Below the pieces are notes generated by a model, which worked only from the letters and a program-made list of their open reading frames with translations, ran no database searches and was not told the DNA's origin. This document shows, in pieces, positions 46,479 through 58,379 of a DNA stretch of 64,000 nt; the first letter of the stretch is position 1; each line of letters opens with the position of its first letter. Position numbers and translations under genes: made by a program. Origin of the DNA: Pestalotiopsis fici W106-1 (lineage: Eukaryota; Ascomycota; Sordariomycetes; Amphisphaeriales; Sporocadaceae). The stretch covers positions 368,285 to 432,284 of the forward strand of contig NW_006917091.1 in assembly GCF_000516985.1 (NCBI RefSeq), read 5' to 3'.

Positions 46479-48630
46479 ATGATCCAACAAGATTTCCAAG
46501 ACTCGCATAGCGGCGACATAGACCAGGCGGGGTCATCAAACACCACATCAACGACACCGTGGGAGGCGCTACAATTTCTGCCCAGAACTCCGCCTGGAGT
46601 CGCCGAACATGAAATGACAAACGTGGAAAAAACGAGTCTCAAGAATCGAAAACAGCGGCCCGGTATTTGGCGACAGTGGTGGGCGGAGATTCTAAACACC
46701 GTCCTGATGATTGGCTCGCTATGCGGGATGGTAGGTGTCCTGTACCAAAACCAGGACAAGCCACTGCCAGACTTACCATTCACAATATCGATTAATACCG
46801 TTGTTTCTATTTTGAGCACAGTCTTGAAGGCCTCCGCTGGATTGATTCTGGCGGAAGGTATCAGTGACTTGAAGTGGAAGTGGTTTCGAATCAACAGATC
46901 ACTGCACGATTTGGCCGTCTTCGACATGGCAAGTCGCGGTCCTTGGGGGTGCTTGCGATTACTCATCCGCCCTCGTGGAACGCATTTCATTGCCTCCCTT
47001 GGGGCCGCCCTGATTATTATGATACTGGCAATGGACCCATTTATACAACAGCTCATTCAATTTTATGACTGCAAAATGATAAGCACAACGACCAATGCCA
47101 CACTCCCGCGATCGATGCTTTATGAAGAAGCTGGACAACACATAAGTCCTAACAGCTACCCACCCGCGACACCTGTATTGGGCTTCGTTGATCAAGGGCT
47201 CTACAACCCCCAGGACATCAAGACGCCGTTCATATGTGCGACTGGCAATTGCACTTTTGACAATACATACTCAACACTGGGTTTCTGTGCTACCTGTGAA
47301 GACATGAATAGCCAGATGAGGATCTTCAATGTCACTACTGGCTATGATACATTCACAAATGCCGCCGGCGAGACGGTATTGGTGCCCAAAGTCATGACCA
47401 ACACGACGCTTCCATCTGGCTCTTATACTTCAATCGGCCAATTGGACAGTTCCAATGGATGGTTTAGGATAAACGCTACCTCAGATGGGTGGATTGACGT
47501 CATACAAGCATCACTCGCGTGGTCCGGAGGAGACGAGCATTTGCAAACCGACCATCACCTGGCAACAGTCATCAGACCTGATCCAGGCGGCTGCAATATT
47601 GCATCCGATAACAATACGTGGGCATGCAGTGGGTTTGGAGGGGCGGGAGCCGCTCGATGCAAGATCAGGCCTTGTGTCAAGTCATACAATGCAGCAGTTG
47701 ATCAAGGAGAGATCACGGAGACTTTGGTTAAAAGACCGGCACAAATGTATCGTGCGGATATGGGATCGCGACCTTGGTTAGCAGCAGATGTCAAATGCGC
47801 TGGCTCTGAAGCAGTTTCTCACTTGCAAAACGCAGGTTTTCGCATTGCAGATGACGATATCATCATACCCTGGAACGTTATGGTGAACGAGAGGTGACTC
47901 TTCCCGAGCTTTTCATACTCTTAAGAAATGTTTGTCGCTAACGATGAGTAGCGATGGAACCGCCTCAATTTATGTGGAATCCGATGGCGACAGCTTGGAT
48001 AACGTCACCGTACCTGGCCCTCCCTTGATAAACACCAGCCTGCCCCTGGATATCATCCCCGCGAACTGCCTGTACCAGATGACCTACGCCGCTGGGTCTT
48101 CCATCCTGGACTACATCAATGAATACTTCGCTGGCGCGATCGTCCCCTCATCAAACGACGTTGGAGTCTTTGGGTCGCCTCAGCTTCGTGTCGTCTTCAA
48201 TGACACCTACGCCAACTTCGACAGCGTCAATGCTATATTTGATCGCGTGGCTGAGGCCCTCACCGTTCGGGTTCGAACATACAACAATAGCGACTCGCCA
48301 GATTTCCGACCAGCTTCCGGAAAAGTGTTTGTAGAGCAGACGTGTGTGTCGGTCAGGTGGCCGTTTTTGGTCTTTCCAATCGTAGTGGTAGTTTTGACGA
48401 CTGTGTTCCTCGCTTCCATTGTTGGATACGCAGCTCTGGGGAAGGCCGGTGCGGTCGCGGCCGGGTGGAAGTCATCAATTTTACCAATGGCCTTCAATGG
48501 TTTGACCATGGACAGATCTGTGTCGGAAAGCGTGGGTGGCAAAATTGGGCTTAGCAGTAGCTTGGACACAATGGAGAGCGTCGCAAGGAGGACCGTGGCC
48601 CGGATCACCGATTCAACCGATATAGACTGA
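46479..48630 (+). CDS. DUF3176-family membrane protein
   Basis: Two exons, 46479-47893 and 47952-48630, joined across a 58 nt intron; 697 aa. Three N-terminal membrane segments (about 75-95, 105-130 and 170-190) surround the DUF3176 signature: LPFTISINTVVSILST, KASAGLILAEGISDLKW and DLAVFDMASRGPWGCLRLL. A large extracytosolic domain of some 350 residues follows, with many N-glycosylation sequons and paired Cys (CATGNCTF, CATCED). One last helix (WPFLVFPIVVVVLTTVFLASIVG) precedes a short cytosolic tail. The family is restricted to filamentous fungi and has no assigned function. Its presence inside a metabolite region could be incidental. Confidence 0.9.
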
Positions 48631-48745
48631 GTATTATGTTTCAATTTAATTTTTAAAGCCATATAAAATAATAATTAAAGATAAACATACACTTCTATAG
48701 AAGATACTAATGATAAACAAACAAATGCATGAATGGGCTGCCACT

Positions 48746-50507
48746 TCATGACAATGTTTGAACCATCATGGATAATCGATCTTTAGATGTGCCTACATCG
48801 CCCCGGGGAACGGACTGTGGTGCCTTCAAATCCTGGGCCAGGAACTCGAAATTGGAAATCAGGCTATATAGGATCTGTCGCATCACTACCACGTGCATTA
48901 GCCTCAGATCCTAAGGGACGACGAGTCAAAGAAGATTGGCTCCACGGCGAAACGTACTATAATCGGTCAAGTGATTGCCCAAGCACATCCGGGGGCCAGA
49001 ACAGAACGGCCACAGGACCCTGTCCGGCTCGTGTGACGACTTTGCCTCGAACTGCCCATCGTGGTTCAGCCATCGCTCAGGAACCCACTTGTCGGCATCC
49101 GACCAAATGCACGGGTCTCGGTGCAGAAACCATTGATACGTATTCACGCGGACGCCGCCGGGGATGTGGTTAAACTCCCCAAGACGAACGGTGCGGTCAT
49201 GGGGAGTGATGCGAGGCAAAGGCGTACCGTTGGGCCGCATTCGGAACGACTCGCTGATGACCGCGCTGAGGTAGTGCAGCTCACCCAAGGTGGCAGCGGA
49301 AGGAAGCGCCGATAGATCCTTTGATCTAAGCCTTCGCACTTCTTCGCGCAGCTTTCTTTGAGCCGTTTGGTTCTCACCTATGAAGCGCAGGGTATATGCC
49401 AGCATGAGGCCGACGACCTCGTGGGCACTTGCTGCTCATGGTTGATGGTTAGAAGTGGCTGTGCTAAAATAAACCCGCGTATAGATCAGTACTCACATAG
49501 GTGGTCGAATAATTCGCTGGCAATCATTTTCATCTTGGACTCCGAGTCAAGAATTGGATATTCGTCATCTACGCATTTCTTTATCTGCGCGTAGACAACA
49601 GGGTAAGCCCCAGATTCTGGTAAAGGCGGCTGGGCACGGTCCAGGGTGGTGTTTGCCGCGGAGCACATGCGCAGTGTCCACGCCTCGAGGTATTCTCTGG
49701 CCAGCTGGTATCTCTTATTCCTCCCGAGCGGCGACCAACCGCACTTTGTTAACACATTGGACACCCAGGGAGCTTCCTTTTTCCAAAACGCTTCTGCAGG
49801 GTAACGGTCATCATAGAAGGAAGCAATTGTATCAATTTGTGAAAGGTCGTCTAATAGATTAGTTCCAGCGTCAAGTCCGAAAATAAAACTTGTAATAATG
49901 TCAAAGGACAAGGACCAGCTAAGGCGCAACATGCAAAATGACTGTGCACTATCGGCCATTTGTGTCAGTAGTGGTAGAAACCGTTCGTGAATCACGGTCT
50001 CGGTGATGGCGGCTAGATGTGGCGAGTTCCGGATGAACGTCTTGGTATATACACCCGCAACACGACGTCGGCGAACAGCATGGTCGGCACGAAGCTTGCT
50101 TGAAAAGGCATTGTCAACACTAAGGAAAAGAAAGTCTCACGTCAGTAAAGGAAAAGCAAAGGTGAGGAAAACATAAATAATCACCCGTGGTATTGGTAGT
50201 ACTCATAGTAATCTGGTTTATCCATGCCACCGCCATATATGGTCCGGACGCCGTCATAGCAACTGACGCTGACATCTCGTGGGCCAACTCGCACAACCGA
50301 ACCCAATCTCTGATGTGTTTCATGCAGCACCTCTAGCTCGCATCCACGATATCTGGTGTACAGGATCCATATTGAAGAGATTGAGGAGCTCCAATGTGCA
50401 TTGGGGATCCGAGAGAGGGGGGAGAAAATTATTTGCCAAACCCATGAGCCTAGCAGATACAAGGCGGAAGAAAGGCCCACGACGGGTATGAGAAACGCGG
50501 CAAGCAT
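48746..50507 (-). CDS. Cytochrome P450 monooxygenase, second copy
   Basis: Four exons: 50507-50185, 50119-49497, 49431-48958 and 48885-48746; 519 aa. The N-terminal anchor (2-26) and the following SRIPNAHWSS proline hinge mark a microsomal P450. Other landmarks are RVGPRDVSV, the ExxR as ESFR, PERW and the heme loop FCSGPRMCLGNHL with the Cys thiolate. The I-helix segment (SSAHEVVGLMLAYT) is divergent. The acceptor before it is a tandem AG-CAG, so an isoform with one extra residue is possible. Unlike the first P450 this is of the common fungal secondary-metabolism type, and it likely hydroxylates or epoxidises the product of the adjacent polyketide synthase (inference). Confidence 0.92.
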
Positions 50508-50981
50508 GACCGTCTATTCAAGAGGAAGAATTATCCATGTCCAATTTGAAAATTGTAATGAGACCGACCATGTTAGAAAAATAGCCATTAGATGTTGGTG
50601 ACGTCTGACACTTGGGTGAGAGCACCGATCAAATGGCTATTGATTAAATGATGGAATTTCGTGTAAGTAATTACAGTCTCACCCAAAACGGAGGAGAAGA
50701 TTGAAAATCGAAGGGCATTACGTAAGAAAAATAAGTCTGAGATCCCGCAATCCTACAATTTCGCGCCTAAACGCGAGACGCCATCGGGAAATATAGATGT
50801 ATTTATCAGCGCATTTTCTTAAAACAAAAGGTATCAGCCTTTACTTTCCCTGTGATGGATGTGACTTTAAAGGAAAAACTCATTAAAGTGTATAAACTGC
50901 TACGATACAATTCACAGTGACTCTTGGTGAACAAGAAAGAGGTTGCGGAACATAGTCTGTGTGATTGCACTCTAGCAGTTA
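50508..50981. other. Short intergenic region, P450 promoter
   Basis: About 470 bp, AT-rich, with no recognised gene. Confidence 0.55.
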
Positions 50982-51770
50982 CTAGGCACTATTCAAACTC
51001 CAACAAAGCTCTTCGTCTTGGATCCGCTGATTGGGCCTAATACGGCCGTTTGAATAGCGACGGATTCGGTTACAGCTCCCTCTAGCTACATGAACGTTGC
51101 GAGCCGTAGTCCGGCTAAAGGTAGCGCCGCATCGAGGACACCGACATGTCGGCCGGGCGGTTGACTTTTCCCTGAGATGGCGTCTTAGGTTGCTCCTGTT
51201 GGTGAACTTCCGCCCATTGCACCCGTGCTCCCAGCAACGAAGGTCTGCGTCGGATTGTTGTATAACTTGGCCACTAGCAATGACTGGTCCTTGACTGGGA
51301 GTTGCTGTAGACGTGGCTTGCTCTTGATATGATGATACAATAGGGTCGTCTGCAAGAGACTGTAGTTCTTCGTAGAATTCCGATGAATCGTCGGTCTCAC
51401 TGTCATCTTCGTCTTCTTCCTCTTCACTTTCCTCTCCATGGTCATATTCATCTCCATCGACGCTCTGGTTGTTCACCATCACCTCCTCTATCTCGTCAGA
51501 GTCAGATTCGTCATCATCCTCACTATCATCATCTTCCATTTCATCCTCGTCGTCTGCCATCCTATCCTCGTCCCCTGACTCTTCGTCCTCAGTATCCGTC
51601 TCAGGTCTGGTCTTCCGAGAATCATTGTGTGCACCAGGCGGAACTCCCCCGCTCAGTAATGGCGGGAAACTTTGACCGAGGAAATCCAGGTCTCTTCCTT
51701 CCAGGGCATTCAGGACCCACATGACGGACCGAAATAATTCAATATCCTCTCGCAGCGTCGAGGACTCCAT
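50982..51770 (-). CDS. Acidic C2H2 zinc-finger protein, candidate regulator
   Basis: A single exon of 262 aa from the ATG at 51770. Residues 58-135 form a very acidic stretch of Asp, Glu and Ser that could act as an activation or histone-binding region. C-terminal are Zn-binding elements: [11 protein letters not shown] with NLRRHLRE (C-x4-C type), then [10 protein letters not shown] with a following His and Cys, the second finger being imperfect (C-x2-C with a late His-x-Cys pair). The protein could be a transcription factor. It sits divergently to the ABC transporter gene, where a cluster regulator could be expected. That role is inference; no DNA target is visible. Confidence 0.7.
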   Translation of the reverse strand: MESSTLREDIELFRSVMWVLNALEGRDLDFLGQSFPPLLSGGVPPGAHNDSRKTRPETDTEDEESGDEDRMADDEDEMEDDDSEDDDESDSDEIEEVMVNNQSVDGDEYDHGEESEEEEDEDDSETDDSSEFYEELQSLADDPIVSSYQEQATSTATPSQGPVIASGQVIQQSDADLRCWEHGCNGRKFTNRSNLRRHLREKSTARPTCRCPRCGATFSRTTARNVHVARGSCNRIRRYSNGRIRPNQRIQDEELCWSLNSA

Positions 51771-52668
51771 TGTGGGTGCGTAGTATGTCGTCTTGAGTTA
51801 CAACTCAAACTGAGGCGCTCAATTCCAATGCCTTGAAAAAATTGTCTGCTCATATTCCTAGTCTGGTCGCAGAAAATAATAATAAGGCAACCCTGTCAAA
51901 CAAGTCTGGCACAGGCCATACGCACATCCCAATGGAACTTCCTAAAGGCTCAAACTAAAAATAGTCTCAAATTCAAACGAGACCTGATTGGGCTACCCTA
52001 CTTGCCCATCACATTATAGTGAGTATTTGCTTCTCACCTAGTCTCCTCGGCGCCGAACCGTGTTCAACTTGTATGGAAAGCGTGGTGCCACCCAGGGATG
52101 AAACAAGTCTTTAGGCTGGGCTATGCTGCTTTGCCCCACCTTCGAGCTGTATACATACGAAGCATACAGACCTACCTTGGCTCGTGAATCTTGGCAGTAA
52201 TACTACTTAGCAGAGCTGTGGCTTTTCAAAATTTATCCGTCGTTACTTTCTGTTCCTATATTTATGACAATTCGTGCCGTCGTTAGCGATGTCCAAAGCG
52301 GCTTCAAGTGACTGAAGCCACCGTGGTGCCACCAGTCCAACATGCTGACAATGGGCAACATTCCATGCAGCATGCGCAACGGAAGTCAGCGCATGGCAAA
52401 TCCCATCAGATCCTAAAAATTCTAAGCATGTCTCACCCCATGGCAACGCACATATCGCCGTATCCTAGGTACTGGTGAGCGATAGGTAGTAACTACTATG
52501 ACTGCCAATTGACGACAACGACCCTGTCCCGGATCCCGACACCTTCGATCAAGAGATATTGGATCCGCCCCCAAGACTTGAAACAAATCATTCAATCAAT
52601 CGACCAATACACCTTTGATCGTTTCCATCACCGTTGGAGAGGGAAGGATAGCAGATGATACCAGAGAC
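51771..52668. promoter_or_regulatory. Divergent promoter between C2H2 gene and ABC transporter
   Basis: An 898 bp region flanked by two divergent start codons. Short minus-strand frames around 52243-52446 have no motifs. No clear factor site recognised. Confidence 0.45.
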
Positions 52669-55600
52669 ATGCTATACCAGCGCCAGCAGTCGTTAGCACC
52701 GCAATGCTCGATTGACGTCGAAGGTGTCTGGGGCCCTCGCGTCCATGGTTGTGGGAATGATTTCGACCTGACGCTGCTCTTTCAGGAGGTCGTGTTGTCC
52801 ATCGCGCCTCTGGGCATCGCCATCTGCCTGGCGGCGTGGCGCATATGGCATCTATGGCAACAAGACGTGATTGTCGCGTCGCCGCTGCTGCATCGATTGA
52901 AAATGGTGAGCACCTCGGATTCATTGTTACGATCCTTTAGGTAGTTCTTGCGCTAATGGTAATCCATGCTCCAGGGTGGCTACTCCCTGTTGGCACTACT
53001 ACAGATGGTGCTATTCGTAGCCCAGGTCTCGCTTCAGACACCTCTGACCAGAGCTACGACTGCGGCTTCCTGCCTGGGAGTGGTTGGCTCTTTGGTCCTT
53101 GGGCTTGCCTCCCATCTCGAGCACGAGCGCTCGGTCCGTGCGTCGACACTGTTGCTCCTGTATCTAGGGTATTCCATACCGGTTGACGCCATGCGTGCCC
53201 GTACGCTCTGGAGCATGCCTCGCGATGTTGTTCCCGTAGCCGCCGTATTCACGACATTCGTGGTATGTAAACTTGTAGTCCTCGTCTTGGAACGCGCACG
53301 AAAAGTGATTCGAGTAGGAAGTCGCCAACCGACCCCTGATGAGCGAGCAGACATTGTGTCGCGCGGTTTCCTGTGGTGGCTGCTCCCTATGTTTAGTCTA
53401 GGTAAAAAGAAGCTACCGTTGACGGCTGAAGCTCTTCCAGACATCGAGCCCAAGTTGACTCGACCCGGTGACATTCGCGTTGAAGACGATGGAGACGATG
53501 ATGAGCGCTTGAGCAAGCTGTCCATCTTTCATCACCTGTTCGCCGTGCGGGGATGGCTACTAATGAGTGCCATTCCGCCGAGGCTTTGCTATACTGGGTT
53601 CCTCTTCGCACAGCCATTCTTGGTGCAAAGAGCGACGGAATTCATGTTCGAGCCATTCGACTCAAACACTTATAAAATTGGCGGAAGCTTGATCGCAGCA
53701 TACGTCGTGGTGTACGTAGGAATAGGAGTAAGAAGCCGTTCCCAGCATATGCTGCCATTTACCATGCAGTGTTCATCCTGTGATAAGGACTAACACACAC
53801 AGGTGACTCAAGCTTTCTACCGTCAATGCACTGCACGTGCCATCACTGCTATACGCGCGGATCTAGTAAACAAGATCTATAGCCACACTTTGAAACTCGA
53901 CATCTCGTCCCATTTCCGCGAGTCAGCGTCGACCCTGATGAGCTCCGATGTCGAGCGATTTGCAACTGGATCACGCAACATGCACGAGTGTTGGGGCTGT
54001 CTAATCGAGGTTGCCCTGGGCTTGTGGCTTCTCCAGCAGCAGCTAGGCGTTGCTATTGCTGCAACAGGTGGACTGACTGCCGCATTTATCGGACTCACTT
54101 GTTTGATTGTGGCGCCCGTAGGCGCCCGACAAAATGCTTGGCTCAAGAGCGTAGAGACGCGCATCACTGCTACGACCCAGAGTCTCAAGGCCATCAAAGG
54201 TGTCAAAATGACAGGTGTCACAGGAACTATTCGTGAGGACATACTGAGGCTCCGAAAAGCGGAAATCCTCGGGTTGAGAAAATTCCGAAATATCTTGTTA
54301 GTGGTCGCATGGGCAGGCTGGATTCCCGTCATAATGGCCCCCATTGTTGGCTTCACCATATACAATGTTGTTCTTGGTCCGCAATCCGGACGCGTGCTCA
54401 CTCCCGCTATGGTATACCGATGCTTGACCCTTTTTAGCATCTTTGGCAACGCAGTCGGTAGCTTCATTGACAGTGCAGTCAATACCGTCACTGCCATTGC
54501 TGCTCTCCAGCGGATTGACTCTTTCCTTCATGGCGACAATGCGCGTCTGGATCATCGGGCACTTCTGCAATCTCAATCTCCACAAGAAGATGAAATGAAT
54601 CTGCTCTTTCCACGACTACGCCCGGCAATTCCCTGGATACAGCTGCACAGACTGAGCTTTGGTGGCAGGGGCCCTTCACCAGCTCTTCGACTCCATCACG
54701 CTTTCGCAGGTTGGAATGCCGATGCTCCGCTAATTGTCCAAGATGTTAATCTGGAGCTGACGGCACCATCAGTTGTTGCAGTCGTTGGCCCCACGGGTAG
54801 CGGAAAATCAACTCTACTGCAACTGCTCCTGGGTGAAACAAGGTGCGCGGCTGGCTCGGTTGCCGTCTCGAATATGCGAATCGGCTACTGTAGCCAGACC
54901 CCGTGGCTCACTAATGACTCTATTAGAAACAACATTATAGGGTCGGACGTTTTCGAAGAAGAATGGTACAATACCGTCATCCAGGCGACTGCACTGGAGC
55001 AGGATATCAACATGATGGCATCCCGTGACAATACAGTTGTTGGAAACGATGGAAGCAACCTTAGCGGGGGTCAAAAGAAGAGGGTTGCTCTTGCACGAGC
55101 GGTCTACACGAGAGCGCCGATTGTCATCCTAGATGATGCATTCAACGGCCTTGACGGTCGCACCGAGTCATCAGTCCTACTCGCTCTACTCGGCCGTCAA
55201 GGCTTGCTACGTAAGCAGAAGAGCTTGGTGATATGGGCAACCAGTTCCGGTAAGTGAGCGAGTATCAATGGCATTTTGGGATGACAAATCTGACAATCGG
55301 AGCAGTCCAGCAGGCTTGGGTCGCTGATCGCGTTATTTCCCTCACTGATAGCGGCAGCGTCAGGAAGAGAGATTCTTTGTTGATGGCAGTCACTAGGACT
55401 CATGCCTTGCAGGAACGTAATTTCAAAGACCAAGACGAAGACGACGACGAGATTGATGGGTTTGAAAGGCGCCCTTTCTCAACCATGGAGCTCGTCCAGG
55501 GCCTTGTTCTTGGCTCCCTGCCAAAAGATGTGGCATCGACGAGCAACGCGCACGCGGCTGCCAGCGATACACTCGTGTACAAATATTATATCGGCGTATC

Positions 55601-57635
55601 AGGCAAAAGAAATTTTCTCATCTTCATAATCATGTGTATCATATTCGTGATTGGGATCACGTTCAACCGTTGAGTCTCCCTCCCATCAAATTGGGGTCAA
55701 TCACTCTAGACGACGAAAAGCTAACGGATTGGCCATCTGACATAGAGATTTGGGTAATTCGCTGGGCCGAAAACAATATTCTCCATACGTACGATAACCA
55801 GGCGTATTATATCGGAATGTATTTTGGCGCTGGCACCATGCAGCTGATTGCTTGGACTGGAGCAGCTTTGTATGTTCTCGTTCCAACACTGTTCAATTGT
55901 CGAATGGAATTGACTGAAAAACTGCAGGTTCTTCCTTACGAGCATATCTGAGAAGTCTGCCAACCGCTGCCATGTAGCTCTTCTGGATACCGTCCTAAGG
56001 TTGGTTCCGTGTATCTATAATCTTGTTCCGCAGAGTTATGGGTTTCCTTATCAATGGCAATCGACTAATCATGAGACCAGGGCGCCGATGTCTTTCTTCG
56101 ACTCTACGACTGCTGGAGAAACCATCAACAGATTCAGCCAAGACCTGCAGCTCCTTGACACGGAACTTCCGTATACACTGGTAGGGGCTACCCTCCAATT
56201 TCTGACTGCTCTTGGCCAATTTGCCATCATCATATATGGTTCTCCTTGGTCCGGCCTGACACTTCCCGTTGTCGGCGTCGCACTATACCTGCTTCAGCGA
56301 GCATATCTCCCAACCTCGCGTCAACTACGCTTACTGGAAATAGAAGCCAAGGGGCCCTTGTTCTCCCACTTTCTCGAAACACTCAACGGCCTCTCAACTA
56401 TCCGCGCACTGCGATGGACAAAGGCTTTTGTGCACAGGAACCGGGATTTGGTAATGGTCAGCCAAAAGCCGTTCTATCTGCTATTTTCGGCACAGAACTG
56501 GCTAAATCTGGTCCTCGATATGATTACAGCAGGGATCGCCGTAACTATAATGTGTGTGGGAGTAGCCACAAAGGACCAGGGAAACTCGACCCTGGGATTG
56601 GCCTTGTTCAGTACGGCAGGCTTTGGCGCGTCGGCCAAGAACATGATCCAGCACTGGACCCAACTTGAAATCAGTATGGGTGCCGTGGAACGAGTGCGTC
56701 TGTTCACTCAAGGGACTGCAGCCGAGAGACATGCCGACAAGGAGAAAAGTGATCCCAGATCGTGGTACAGGAGCGGGAGTATCGAGTTTCAAAACGTATC
56801 GGCTAGATACACGTAAGTACCAACTCGACTTCGCCCTGAATCTTTGTTGGGTGGCCTTTAAATAAGTGCATAGTCCATCTTCATTGCTTATCCTCCGCAA
56901 AATTTCGTTTTACATCAAGCCGGGTCAGCGTTATGCGGTCTGCGGTAGAACGGGCTGGTATGTCGACATTTTATAAGAATATTGGTAAAAGCTTAGAATG
57001 CTACGGACGCTGACCGGTACACCTGTAGTGGCAAAAGCACATTGCTGGGGACACTGTTACGCCTCGTCACTATAGAAAGTGGGACTATACTTGTAGACGG
57101 TGCCGACATTTCGAAAATGAACCCAGACCAAGTCCGATCAAGATTCATAACGCTGCCCCAGGAGCCACTTTTGATTCACGGAACGTTGCGCCACAACATG
57201 CAGCTTTACAGGCGCGACTGCACCGACCAAGACATTATAGATGCACTCGACGAGTTCGGCCTATGGCAGACGGTTCAATCCAAGGGCGGGCTCGACGCAC
57301 CTTATACGGAAGATCTCCTGTCCCATGGGCAAAAGCAGCTCTTTTGTTTTGCCAGATCTACCCTGCAAAACGGCAACATTGTCATCCTTGACGAGCCTTC
57401 GAGCCAAGCTGACCGATCGACCGAGGAGAAGATGGAGGATGCTATTCGGGAAAGATTCAAGCATCAAACGGTCTTGTGCGTCGCGCATAAGTTGAGCACC
57501 ATTTTGAGCTTTGATACTGTCATTGTCATGGATGCGGGATCGATCGTCGAGACGGGCAGCCCGTACGCGTTGCTGCAGGACAAGTGGTCGTTGTTCTCTA
57601 CGCTGATGCGGTCGCAGCGTGCTCAAGAGGATTAG
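52669..57635 (+). CDS. ABCC (MRP-type) full-length ABC transporter
   Basis: Nine exons: 52669-52905, 52975-53727, 53803-55249, 55306-55668, 55710-55869, 55928-55999, 56081-56812, 56874-56957 and 57029-57635; 1484 aa, the expected length. The start ATG is at 52669. An N-terminal membrane domain (TMD0) precedes two TMD-NBD halves. NBD1: Walker A GPTGSGKST near 659, signature NLSGGQKKR, Walker B VILDDAFNG with Asp for the catalytic Glu. NBD2: Walker A GRTGCGKST near 1278, signature LLSHGQKQ, Walker B VILDEPSS with the Glu. This asymmetry is typical of ABCC proteins. It likely exports the polyketide or its conjugates at the plasma or vacuolar membrane. The 41 nt intron after GITFN is unusually short, and its exact limits are the least secure. 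Confidence 0.92.
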
Positions 57636-58379
57636 CTAGAGAGGTCAATAATTAATCAAGAATCCGCGTGAAACGATTGGTGAGTATACTTGGGAAATTC
57701 CGATTAGATACTCGTCTTCGTCTATATTTGGCAGTATACTGGTCCCTTTACAATTGTTGTTGCTTGGGGATATGTCGTTGCTGATGCTATTGATTGTTTG
57801 TATGCGAGCAATGCACCTGGTACAAGGATTACGCGGTTTTAGGTGCAAGTGGTAGCCTGTAGAGTGCGTAAGGTACCTTTAGTACCTAGCCTTAACACCT
57901 AAAAGGCACTGTATCTTTGTACATACACTCATCAACAGACCGCACCATGATCGCGCCGACGCGACTTGCTAGGGTGGGTCCTCCATCATGGTCAGGCGAA
58001 ATCAGCTATGGCTCGGCTGGTCCGTCCCTGTAGTGCAGTAGCTCAGTACTAGGATAGCAGCCGTGCAAGCCCCTGCAAATTTCTGCCACGGAGATCATAG
58101 CGAGAGAGAGATGAATACGGTCATTGACATGAACATCTTTGAACCAACGATGTTATCAAACAGTAAAGTCTTACAGCTATGGAAACCACCGAACCACAAA
58201 TATCTACCAGAAAAATCAAGTTCAAACTAGGAAAGAAAAATTGAAAGGAAAGAAAGGGAAAGAAAAGAAACAAAAGAACCCTCAAATTCATGACCTGAAC
58301 CTAGTATCAACACATCATCACCCGCCATGCTATGATCCGCAACATTGACCAGCTGGTGAAGTCCATATAGGTCTGCTAT
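57636..58379. other. Intergenic, convergent 3' flanks of ABC transporter and PKS
   Basis: About 740 bp, including a purine-rich stretch (A/G-rich near 58220-58275). Both neighbours end here, so terminators are expected, but none can be pinpointed. Confidence 0.55.
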
